Below are positions 1 to 9,873 of a stretch of 11,561 nucleotides of DNA, piece after piece. Origin of the DNA: Baffinella frigidus (Eukaryota > Cryptophyceae > Cryptomonadales > Baffinellaceae); contig MU646573.1 of the NCBI GenBank assembly GCA_026770585.1, positions 271,294 through 282,854 on the forward strand, written 5' to 3'. Every line of letters starts with the position of its first letter. Position 1 is the first letter of the stretch. The notes under the pieces are model-generated. The model searched no databases and was not told the DNA's origin. It saw only the letters and a program-made list of their open reading frames with translations. The translations under genes and the position numbers were made by a program.

Positions 1-67
1 GTAGGGCCCTAGGACCTGCCTGCCCAGTAGGCTCACACGCCCTACCGTAGGGCCCTAGGACCTGCCT
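1..67. repeat. Direct repeat GTAGGGCCCTAGGACCTGCCT x2
   Basis: The 21-base unit is at 1-21 and 47-67, with CAGTAGGCTCACACGCCCTAC between. The block 25-67 matches 1225-1267 and, inverted, 5111-5150. It contains nested palindromes (CCTACGGTAGG, AGGGCCCT). It is the core of the 100-bp TA-flanked element family below, but terminal repeats are not visible here. On the minus strand it begins right at the TAG codon that would end exon 9 if unspliced. Confidence 0.75.
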
Positions 68-102
68 AAGACGGATCCGTGGAGTCGGAGTGTCGGGCGT
101 AC

Positions 103-207
103 CAGATGAGTGGGAGGGGCAGGGGGAGGTAGCAGAAGAGCGCGGTCACGAACTTGTTTTTCACGCCGAGCAGGTTCTGGTCGTAGGGCGCCAGGTCGCC
201 CGAAAAC
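103..207 (-). CDS. Exon 9: TRPM transmembrane segment S1 (partial; 3' limit uncertain)
   Basis: Acceptor GGGGGGCAG at 208-216; the first base completes the AGG codon begun in exon 8. The peptide runs FSGDLAPYDQNLLGVKNKF then VTALFCYLPLPLPLIW. In TRPM channels a W-G-D-M/L motif precedes S1, whose end carries P-P-L-I; FSGDL and LPLPLPLI fit both. About 18 residues from FVTALF are hydrophobic enough for one membrane helix. The proposed donor is ATCTG|GTACGC at 102, giving exit phase 2. Without it the frame continues YARHSDSTDPS to a TAG at 66-68, where a dispersed repeat begins, so a protein truncated after S1 is an alternative. Confidence 0.78.
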
Positions 208-3200
208 CTGCCCCCCACCAGCCAACCCGGTTGCGTCAATAAACCTTCATCGTTCTCGTTGATATGTGATCAGGAGTTTTGCAAAATTTGAGAAGGTGAT
301 ACACCGGTAGTCAACTCGAGGATGCTGACGGATCCTATTTACATGTTGGGTTGTAAATATTTGTACCCGGATAGGGTGTTCCAATCTCGCGCCTGGCCAA
401 TATATGGCTAGTTACGTGACCAATCAACGAAAGATACTGCGCATATGCCCACTTTTAAAAGTAAACCGATTTTATTTAGGGCCCTCTAGCATTCTCGTGT
501 GGGTAACGCGTGAAAACGGACCCGGGCGGGTTTTGTGGCTCACATCGAAGTCGCCTCACCGCATAGAAACGCCTCACCACCTACTCGAGAACAATCGAGT
601 TCCACTGTATCCCTCAAGTTCCCATAGGGTGAATATTGGAACTAACTCGTCCTAGGCAAGTCCCAGGACCCTACCGTAGGGCGTAGGGACCTACTGGCCA
701 CTTGAGGGATAGGGCTGCTGGGCCGCCAGGACTGGAGATGAGCGCACATAATTCACGGGGACAGGATGCACCCACACGAGGCTACCCAAGCACCATTTTT
801 AAATGTCGATTGTAGGCATTTTACACGGAGTTGGTCACGTGTCCGTCCGAAACTGTGGATACCTGCGGTCGAGGGCCTCCTTGCAGCATGTCTCGAGGAA
901 CCTCCAGTTGCGTCCGAACACCGCCACGTCCATTATCGTCAGGCCCCCCCAGTACTGCTCACCACCAACCATGCTCTTTACTACTGAAAAACAGACCTTT
1001 ACTGAAAATACTACTGAAAAGTACTGAAAATACTACTGATAATACTACTGAAAAGCGGATATTTACTACTCAAAAAACATTGGTCTTTACTGCTGCCAGA
1101 CACGGCCCGAACAGGCGCACACACTGACGCATCCGTCAGACCCCGCCCGATCTCACTCCTCTGCTCACACGCAAGGACTCATGCGTGGGACCTCACCCCA
1201 TATCAGACTGATCTCTTAAGTGACCAGTAGGCTCATACGCCCTACGGTAGGGCCCTAGGACCTGCCTAGGGCTTCCACGGGCGATTATTCGCCCGATGGT
1301 CACTTACGGGATAGTGGAAACGTCCACTTGAGTGCTCTCAAGAACCACTTGTTCGTCTGCTGTTTCGTGCGTGGTGTAGCATCTGTTGGGATACATCAGA
1401 TCGCAGCTGGGTTTAGGGTTTAGGGTTTGGGGTCTGGGGTTAGGGGTGACGTTTTTTGTTTTTTTGTTTTTTGTTTTTTGTTTTTTGTTTTTTGTTTTTT
1501 GTTTTTTGTTTTTTGTTTTTTGTTTTCGTTTTTTGTTTTTGTTTTGGGTGTGCAGTTGGGGTTGGGGTTCGGGTACCGGGATTGGGCGCTCGAGGTGCTC
1601 GACAGCGAGGGAGAGGTTCTGGTTGAGCGCCTCTTGCTGCACGCCGATCGCAAAGTCCTCAAACTCCTCTGCCGATTGCCGCATTTGCGCTCGCGTCACC
1701 TGGTCCGGACGATTCCAAAGGGAACCGGTTTTAATTTGCAACCGTTGGATTCAATGAAATTTACTACACGAATGCTTGAGTTTTACTAGTAAAACTCATT
1801 GTGTGTGGTAAATTTCATTGCCATAAAGGCTTCGAACTCTTCTGCGGAGGTCATTACTGGGAACTTCAGAACGCCACATCCTTTCGTTGTACGAAATGGT
1901 ACGTAGCCACCATCGATTTCGCAGCTTTCGGATCCGGATACAGTTGAATCTTATCCATTGCCCTGGAACCTCACCCGAATTTCACCTTGAATTCAAGGCG
2001 AAAAGGAACTCGACCGCTGCTCAGTGGCAGGTTCGGCTCAAGGCTCAACGACTTTTGAAGCACTCATCTCCAGGCTTGAGAGAAATACTGTACCCGTGTC
2101 GGCCGCTCTCACGAGCTTTTGGGCCGCTCTCACGAGCTTTTACAAAAGGGGCATGGCGCCGGCGAGGTGGTCGCGAGTGGGGCAAGTGTGCGTTATGGAG
2201 TGTGTTTGTTGGACGCGCCGGTACTAACTTTTTGTACCGCCTGCTTACTAACTCCGGGCGTGACAGAGCTAAAAGGACACCCTTAGAACTGCGTTATGGA
2301 GTGTGTTTGTTGGACCTGCCGGTACTAACTTTTTGTACCGCCTGCTTACTAACTCCGGGCGTGACAGTGATAAAAGGACACCCTTTGAACGGGTCAGAGC
2401 CAGAGACGCGTTCGCGTGCATGGGTGGCAATGAAATGGAGATTGGGAATTAATCGCCGAACAACCAGCGTCAGCGCCGCACATGCCTTCCGCATTGTGCT
2501 ACTTACTGTACCCGTGTCGGCCGCTCTCACGAGCTTTTCCCGGATGGATGCTATCTCCACCTCCTACGTGGCAATGCAACCTGTACCACCAAGCACACTT
2601 GGTACCGATAGGAGGTGATTCAATCCAGAAAGGTTGCCAGTCTAGCGCTGCCTCGGTTAATCTGGGCTCCTCACTACTTACACGTAGATGCTCTTGGTAC
2701 GGAGCGTTCGTACATAGTCATGATTTGAATGTATCAAATGAGGAATCCAGATGAAGTGAGGCAGAGCAAGGCAGAAGCATACCGGTTCGATGTCGCTGCG
2801 GTCGGCCATCTTGCGTAGGAGCGTTGCAGCTGTCAGCGACGCCTGTGCCACAGCAGAGCAAGGTCAGCGCGATGCACTCCGCAACATCATGATGGTATGT
2901 GCCCTGCGACTGTGTACGTGTGAGTACAGCCACCGAGTCAAGCATGCTCGTCCGGAGGCAGAGCTAGACTTGCAACCTTCCTGGATTGAACCACTTCCTG
3001 TCGGTGGCTTTCCAACCAGAACAGGGTCAGAGCGATGAATCCCTGACCAGCACGCGTGTGCCCTGCGTACTCTTCTTCTTCTTCTTTATTACCCTCACAT
3101 GGTGTGCGCCATGGAGACCTCGAGAGAGCCCCCCCAGCCTTTTGAAAAGTGATCAACTTAATACTACTCTAATACCGCGATGTGGCGGGCGGGCTTGACT

Positions 3201-6200
3201 CCGTACGTGTGGATACATCCACCGGGTCAAGTATTCTCGTCCGGATTTCCGAACACAAGCACTATCGATTCCGTGTGAGGCGTGGTCGTGTGGGACATCA
3301 AACTCCGAGTTCATCCGGGGACATGTTCAATGTAAAAGAAAATGAATTATGACACCGGATTGTGGCTCTAATTAGATTTAGTTACTTCGTCCAACTCACA
3401 TGAACGAACAGGGATCTATTTTCTTTTCAATAAAACATGACCCCGGATCAGAGTGGGACACACCGGGTGGGACAGCACACTCCGAGTGTGTGGGCGCAAT
3501 CTCTAGCTCTGTCTCAGTTTGTTTGGGCTCAGCAGTTCAGGTGAGCCCAGGCTCTTTCCCGCTCCAAAGGTCGCGAATTTGTTCCGCACTACTCGAGAAT
3601 GCTAGAGGGGCCCATTTACACGTGGGGTTGTAGATATGTGTACCAGGATAAGGTAAAGTAACCTCCTGACTGTGCAATTTGAGCAGAGTCACGTGACCAT
3701 TCACCGAAAGTTATTACATAAATGCCCACTTTTAAAAGCGCATCTGTTTTAAATAGGCCCCTCTACCATTCTCGAGTGGCCGGGCTGGTTTCCGCTCCAA
3801 AGGTCGCGGATTTGTTCCGCACACACCCGCACTGTCAAGTTGAAGATACCACTTGGCAGTCAACTGGAGAATACCACTTGGGGCACGCCCCCCCCGCAGG
3901 CCATGGCCATGTGTCTATCGTGTGCACCGGGCAGTGTCCAGTACCACTAGGCAGCCACCAGGGGTTGCACGGATACAGTCCACCTAAACGATGTGTACTA
4001 GAATCTTATCCATTTTCATTGGATTCTAACCGCATTTTCCCCGGATACCCCGGGGAGAAGCAACTCGGCCGCTGCTAAGTGGCGTCGTGCGCACCAAGCA
4101 TACCACGTGGGCAAGCATACTATGCTTGACCATCACGTTTCGTGGATGGATGTGGCAGAGCGTGTACGGGCGGCACAAGGTTCCTCAAGCCCCAAACGCC
4201 GAAACGTGAACTCTAACCACTAAACCCGAAGTGGTCGGTCAACCCGCGCGAGGCAGAACTAGAAGATGTGCGCCCGCCCGGGAAACGCCACCTACCAAGC
4301 CACCTACGGCGTGGGAACATATTTTCGAGTAGTGGAACAGCCCCGCCGGCAGGCTCGTGAACGCCCACGTGACCGGTCACGCGGACGCCGAAGCCAGACG
4401 GTCGGTCGTGACTGCCTTGCGTGTTCCTAGTACCAAGCCACCTACGGTGTGGGAACATATTTTCGAGTAACGTATCATATTTTGAGTAACGTATGTAGCA
4501 CCACGAGGATATAAGGTATCAGGAAGGCCTGGACAAGCGTAAAAACGATTTCCGGCAAAAGCCGATGATAACTCCAATGTGGTCTCGTTCGTACGGCTCA
4601 TAGACTTGTGTATCACTCAACGCACGACTTAAGGGCATACCTAGGACCTACACCCTACACCTCATATCATCTCCTCGCCACTCTTGGGGCCGAGCTTGCT
4701 CGTTGTTTCGAGAGTAATACAGAAAGAAGAAGAAGCAGACGAAGCAGGAGCAGAAGAATAAGACTTGGCAAGAGAACGCTGGAATCCAGGGCAATGGATA
4801 CGATTCTAGTACAAATCGTTTGGATGGACTGTATCTGTGAAGCCCCCGGTGGCTGTGCTAAGTGGCCGGTGGCTGCTAAGTGGCGAGGAAGACCTGGGCA
4901 GGGAAGGACGCCCTGCACCAGCGCATCTTTGCATAGCTCAAGTTGACTGATGTGTACCACAACCTGTGTAGGATACATACTTGGACAGGAAAGGACACCT
5001 TGTAGGAAGAAGACCTTGACAGGTAAGATCTGTGTGGGAGAAAAACCTGGACAGGGAAAATCTGTATCCCTTAAGTGGCGAGGGGGTCAAATTTGACCCC
5101 GAAGAGGTCCTAGGCAGGTCCTAGGGCCCTACGGTAGGGCATATGAGCCTACTCGCCACTTACGGGGTAGGAGGAAGACCTGTACAGGCAAGATCTGTGT
5201 ACAGGCAAGATATGTGGAGAAAAACCTGGACAGGGAAGATCTGTATAGGAGGATCACCTGGGCAAGGAAGGACGCCTTGCGCCAGAGCATCTTGGCCATC
5301 TCGACGCGGTTCAGGAGAACGTTCAGGAGGAGGAGGTCGAAGTACGTGTATCACTCAACTCAAGGCTTAAGAGCCTAGGACCTGTATCGAGAGAAATGAA
5401 GAAAGAAGAAGACCTGGACAGGAAAGGATGCCTTGTAGGAGAAAGACCTGGACATGTAATATCTGTGCAGGAGAAAAAACTGGACAGACAAGATCTGTAT
5501 AGGAGGAAGACCTGGACAGGGAAGGACGCCTTGCGCCAGAGCATCTTGGCCATCTCGACACGGTTCAGGAGGACGTTCAGGAGGAGGAGGTCGAAGTACG
5601 TGTCGCCCACCACCCCGATCGTGTACCTGATGTCGGTTTATGTTTTCAACAACCCATACGCGACAAAACCAAAGGAATTTTGAATAACCCCTAAGCGACA
5701 AGACCACGGACCCTATGGTAGGCAACCTGTATGGGCATAGGGGTGTTCCTACGGATAAGGTAACGGAAACTCGGGCACTGAGGCCCGAAAATCCCTTCGT
5801 AGCCCTCTGTGTGGTTAGGGTTTAGGATTTGATCCCCAACACCTTTATGAGAACGTTCAGGAGGAGGAGGTGGAATTTCGTGTCGCCCACCACCCCGATC
5901 GTGTACCTTTATGTTTAAGTTGAGGGTTCAGGGTTTAGGATTGGATCCCTTGCACCTTTATGAGAACGTTTGAGAGCAGGAGGTCGAAGTGTCTGTACCT
6001 TCATGTTGCATCGTGTTCTTTTATGTTTACGTTCAGAGTTTATGTGTAAGTGTAGGGTTTAGGGTTGAGGGTGTGAACCCTAAACCCTCCAAGGTTCAGG
6101 GTATACAGCCTAATTGGAGTTTTACAATAAAAAAGCGATCGTGTAGAGCGGTTCTCTCATTAGTTGACACCATTCGGATCTCGAAAAGCATGTTTGCATT

Positions 6201-9200
6201 CAACCATTTCAGTCGACGTGTGTAGTAATTTTGTCAAATCAATAAAATTTTCCACACACGTTGACTGAAATGGATTCTTTCCTGCTTTTCGAAGTTTGAA
6301 TCGTGCCAACTACTGAGGGTCCCGCTCCATCTGCCCCCGCCCATCAACCATGAGCAAAGCGTGCGTTACTCGCCCCGCAGCCCGGACCGCACGTGCGTGC
6401 CCCCCCCCCCGCCCCGCTGACGTTGGCGTCCGCACAACCTTGCGTCCGTCGGTGCCCTTGGAGCCTAGATACCCAAAGCCGGCCAAGGTGCCAACTATTG
6501 AGATTCCCGCTCCATCTGCCCCCGCCTATCAACCATGAGCATTCATCTCCATACAAGTATTAATTAATTGCTTTTGGCGTAACGAAATTTACTACACAAA
6601 CGCTTTACTATATGAGGAAATTGTGTAGTAGTAATTTTATGAGCAAATCGTGCAGTAATTTTCTTTGCCAAAAGCAATTAATGAATACTTGTATGGAGAT
6701 TAGCATGCGAAGCGTCACGCGTCCAAGGTTCGGAACCTTGCTCCGCATGGCAGCTCCGCATGGCAGCTCCGAGGCCTCGTGGCATCAGCATCAGGGAAAC
6801 CTATCTTTCTTTCATTTGATGGCAATGAAAATTACTACACAATTCGTTCTTACTAGTAATACTAAATCATTCGTGTAGTAAGTTTTTCGGACAGTCCGAG
6901 GCCTCGTGGCATCAGCCCGCGCCTAGTTGCGGCACTGAGTGCAAGGCACGTATGGATGCAGGGGGTCGCACCGGAAGTTGAGGCCGAGGATCTTTTTGTA
7001 AAGCCCTGAGATGACCAGCATGCGCATCTGGGCTTTTCGCCAGTGCGTCTGGTTCTTCTTCACTGCCGCTGTTTCGAAATCCTGGTGTTCGTTCAGGGTT
7101 GAGGGTTTAGGGTTCAGGGTTGTGGGTGCTGGGTTCTTGGTGCTGGGTTCTGGGTTTGGGGTTAAGGTTTGAGGATTTATGGTTCATGGTTTATGGTTTA
7201 TGGTTTATGTTTTATGTTTCATGATTTATGGTTCAGGGTTTAGGGTTTAGGGTTTAGGGTTCAAGGGTGGAAGAGTTGAGATGCAGCGTATCCCATCTCA
7301 TCATCGAAAGCTAGTCTCATCAAGACATGAACGATTTCAGGGCAAGTATCATACCGGGATGGACTTTGGCAGGTACCACTTAGCAGCCACCAGGGGCTTC
7401 ACGAATACAGTCAATCTAAACGATTTGCACTAGAATCGTATCCATTGCCCTGGAACCTAACCGGAATTACAATTTGAAAATAAAGGCGAAAAGTTCTTCG
7501 GTCGCTGATAAGTGGTTAGAACCGCGTCACATCCAAAAACGGTGTCCGATTACGCCGTACGGGACTATGATCGTATGCTCGATGTGGCTGCAAGTGTGGG
7601 GGGTTTCGAGTTGAGGGTGTCGTAGGTATCATCTCGCCGTTTCGAGCGGTTGCAAGTGCGGGGGGTTTCGATGCGGTTGCAAGTGTGGGGGGTTTTGAGT
7701 TGAGGATTTAGTGGGTATCCACGGCCGACCGAGTACGGGACATAATTGAAGAAAACCACCTGAATGCGCGAGGAAATGGACTTCAAACCCAAAAAATCTG
7801 AGACCGGATTTCCGGTCTCAGCTTTGATTCTTGTTGCCGAGTCTGCTCGACAGCGGATCTCACAAAAGCCTTGACATTACTAGTAAGAACAGATTGTGTA
7901 GTAATTGTCGTTGGAATTGAAGGAAAAGGAATTGAAGGAAAAATTGGTTTCCCCGGATGGGGGTATCATCTCACCGTTTCAAGCTTGACAATCCAGCGGA
8001 TGCCAAATGTGGTTGCAAGTGTGGGGGGTTTCAAATTGAGGATTTTGTGGGTATCCGCTGCCGACCGAGTACGGGACACAATTTTTAAATTTATTTTCAA
8101 AATCACCTAAATGCGCAAGGAAATGGACTTCAAAATAAAAAAGCTGAGACCGGATTTCCGGTCTCGGGTTTGATTCGTGTTGCCGAGTCTGCTCGACACC
8201 GGATCTCACAAACGCCTTGAAATTGGTTTCCCCGGATGGGGGTATCATCTCACCGTTTCGAGTTTGACGATCGCGCGGATTGCACCATGCACTTGCCCCA
8301 AGTTCTTGTTGTTGGTTGTCCCGGGAATCAGCTTGTTCCTGCGCGCGGAGACACCGCTCAGGGTGTGTGGGTTCCACACACCCACAAAAACGCATTGGTA
8401 CTCCACTCAGGGTTGTTGCGGGGGGTAATTGATTTAATTAGGATTCACAACTAAAATTACCTATGCCATAGTAATTTCTCCAGATTCCTCTTGCTTCTCG
8501 ACTGCCGTTCAGGATCTTTATTGAACACACAGGGCCTAGGGGACGCAGCTCGCAGCTGCAGAGCGAGGCCCACCGAGACAAAAGTCGAGAGTGGAACGTC
8601 TCAAAGCAAAAGTGGAACCTCTGTTAATTTAAAAAGTAACAGTGGATTTCTCCTATGCAACAATGAAACTGGCTCCAATGTCAGCCACGAAATACCCCCC
8701 GCAAGGAACGTGCGTGGGGCTACACCCACGCAAGGTGTAGCCCCGTCCCTCCCCCTTCGGAACTTGCGTGGGGCTACACCCACGTAAGGTGTAGCCCCGT
8801 CCCTCCCCCTTCTCGCGAGAGCCGGCAGGGCAGGGGAGGCGCAGGAATTGCAGCGCGCCACGAGGCTTATCCAGGAAACCTTTCATTAGATGGCAATGAA
8901 AATTACTACACAATCTTTCATTAGATGGCAGCAAAAATCTTTCATTAGATGGCAATGAAAATTACTACACAATTCGTTCTTACTAGTAATACTAATCGCG
9001 CCACCAGGCTTATCTAGGAAGTCCGGACAGGCAGAAGGCGTCGCGTTCCGGGTGGGACTTATCCGGGGAAACCTATCTTTCTTTCATTTGATGGCAATGA
9101 AAATTACTACACAATTCGTTCTTACTAGTAATACTAAATCATTCGTGTAGTAGTTTTTCATTGGGATCAAGTGAAAGAAAAATAGGTTTCCCCGGATATA

Positions 9201-9749
9201 GGCAGGCAACGTGTGTGCCGCATGTGCGCGTCGTCATGTGCGCGTCGTCATGTGCGCGTCGTCAGAGCAGATTGGTTCTTAAGTGACGGGATCTAATCCC
9301 GTGGAGTATTCATTATGAATACGATTTTGGTATATCTTAAGGGGTATAAATAAGACAGTCGTCTATCTAGACTTCATTTAGAGCCTTAAGATGCACGAGA
9401 ATCGGATCGGAGATCCCCGAAATCGTATTCATTATGAATACTCATCCGGATGAGATCCCGCTCTGCGGGTCCTACAGTAGCGGGGGGGGGGGGGGGTCTC
9501 TCCCCTGCGGGTGAACTGGATAGCGGCACATAAGACAGATGAAATGCATCTACGCGAGTGTCAGGAAAAATCTCTCTCTCTCTCTCTGCGCGTCGTCAGG
9601 CAACGCATGCGCCGCTAACGGATACCTCAGTTGGTGAAGCTTGAAAGCGAGGTCCAAACTCTTATCGCCGATCCTCGCGCGCCATTTCTGCGCAGAGGGG
9701 GGAGGGACCCACGGGCGTCAGCGACAAGAAATGACAAGCAGCCATGTAT

Positions 9750-9827
<78 letters not shown>

Positions 9828-9836
9828 GCTCGCTCT

Positions 9837-9873
<37 letters not shown>

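Larger units (their letters stand above)
955..1576 (-). other. Intron 7 (622 bp) with tandem repeats
   Basis: Between exon 7 (donor GTACCC) and exon 8 (acceptor GAGCAG). From left: a degenerate AATACTACTGAAAA array (about 978-1075), the family B element, degenerate TTTAGGG repeats (1411-1445) and a (TTTTTTG)n array (1452-1546). Between 1076 and 1210 I see nothing identifiable. Confidence 0.75.
1700..2782 (-). other. Intron 6 (1083 bp)
   Basis: Donor GTATGC after exon 6, acceptor GGACCAG before exon 7. It holds a family D foldback (1751-1820), a diverged family H element (about 1900-2027), the 31-base GTACCCGTGTCGGCCGCTCT repeats and the 101-bp tandem duplication (2190-2388). Open frames in it are repeat artefacts. 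From 2542 to 2780 only a small inverted repeat, ACCAAG/CTTGGT near 2588-2603, stands out. Confidence 0.7.
2843..5511 (-). other. Intron 5 (2669 bp), longest intron
   Basis: Donor GTCTTC after exon 5, acceptor GGCACAG before exon 6. It contains, right to left, the donor-derived minisatellite, an exon 5 copy, a family B insertion, the 138-bp-spaced direct repeats at 4293-4469, a family H element, a family A element and a dispersed GTACGTGTG..CACCG.GTCAAG repeat (2912-2956, 3201-3244). In 3245-3500, 4083-4290 and 4470-4890 I see no further element beyond short simple tracts. Confidence 0.7.
5627..6971 (-). other. Intron 4 (1345 bp)
   Basis: Donor GTGCGA after exon 4 and acceptor ACATCAG before exon 5. 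Contents from left: family G element, exon 5 fragments, head-to-head telomere-like repeats, family E foldback, a 50-base direct repeat pair, family F foldback, and a family C fragment between 22-base direct repeats. No independent gene seen. Confidence 0.7.
7626..8240 (-). repeat. Tandem units (about 279 and 335 bp) each starting at an exon 3 donor copy
   Basis: GGTATCATCTCRCCGTTTC occurs at about 7626, 7962 and 8241. Each is followed by GGTTGCAAGTGTGGGGGGTT, GTGGGTATCC.C.GCCGACCG, GAAATGGACTTCAAA, a GAGACCGGATTTCCGGTCTC hairpin, GCCGAGTCTGCTCGACA and GCCTTGA. The first unit is longer because a family C arm lies between. The copy at 8241 is the working donor of exon 3. Confidence 0.85.
7082..8253 (-). 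other. Intron 3 (1172 bp)
   Basis: Donor GTGAGA after exon 3, acceptor CACCAG before exon 4. Its 3' end is telomere-like repeats (7091-7265), followed by a family H element and then a tandem unit carrying the exon 3 donor, a GCAAGTGTGGGGGGTTT motif and a strong hairpin (7626-8240). Between 7266 and 7374 I see nothing identifiable. Confidence 0.7.
8339..9625 (-). other. Intron 2 (1287 bp)
   Basis: Donor GTATCC after exon 2, acceptor CGCGCAG before exon 3. It holds a small hairpin (8361-8383), a double hairpin tandem (8705-8812), three family C copies or parts (8870-9196), a 14-base triple repeat (9221-9262), the large foldback (9286-9461), G15 (9482-9496) and a CT tract. From 8400 to 8700 I see nothing identifiable. 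Confidence 0.65.

Noticed and set aside
1304-1741. 145-codon minus-strand open frame with a K/N/Q/T-rich tail
   Set aside because: Only 1577-1699 is coding (exon 7); the rest is the (TTTTTTG)n and telomere-like repeats read in frame.
2294-2560. Minus-strand frame with STMRKACAALTLVVRRL, tried as the helix between exons 5 and 7
   Set aside because: No matching splice pair, and 2842-2783 gives a much better motif, length and phase.
1887-2618. 243-codon plus-strand open frame, the longest in the window
   Set aside because: It crosses a 101-bp tandem duplication in two different frames and three copies of a non-coding repeat, has no recognisable domain, and runs antisense within intron 6.
2611-2634. 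AGGAGGTGATTCAATCC, similar to the 3' end of bacterial 16S rRNA
   Set aside because: Short and imperfect, with no rRNA sequence around it.
4718-4764. GAA/GCA-rich tract that could be a splicing enhancer
   Set aside because: It is purine-rich on the plus strand, antisense to the gene, and no exon is near.
6350-6538. Proline/alanine-rich plus-strand frame of 62 codons
   Set aside because: Made of a direct repeat that carries a stop codon at its own end; composition alone explains it.
8705-8812. Possible CRISPR-like repeats
   Set aside because: Only two adjacent units without spacers; simple tandem duplication.
9344-9353. TATAAATA box inside the large foldback
   Set aside because: No initiation context or transcript-like sequence; AT-rich centre of a palindromic element within an intron.
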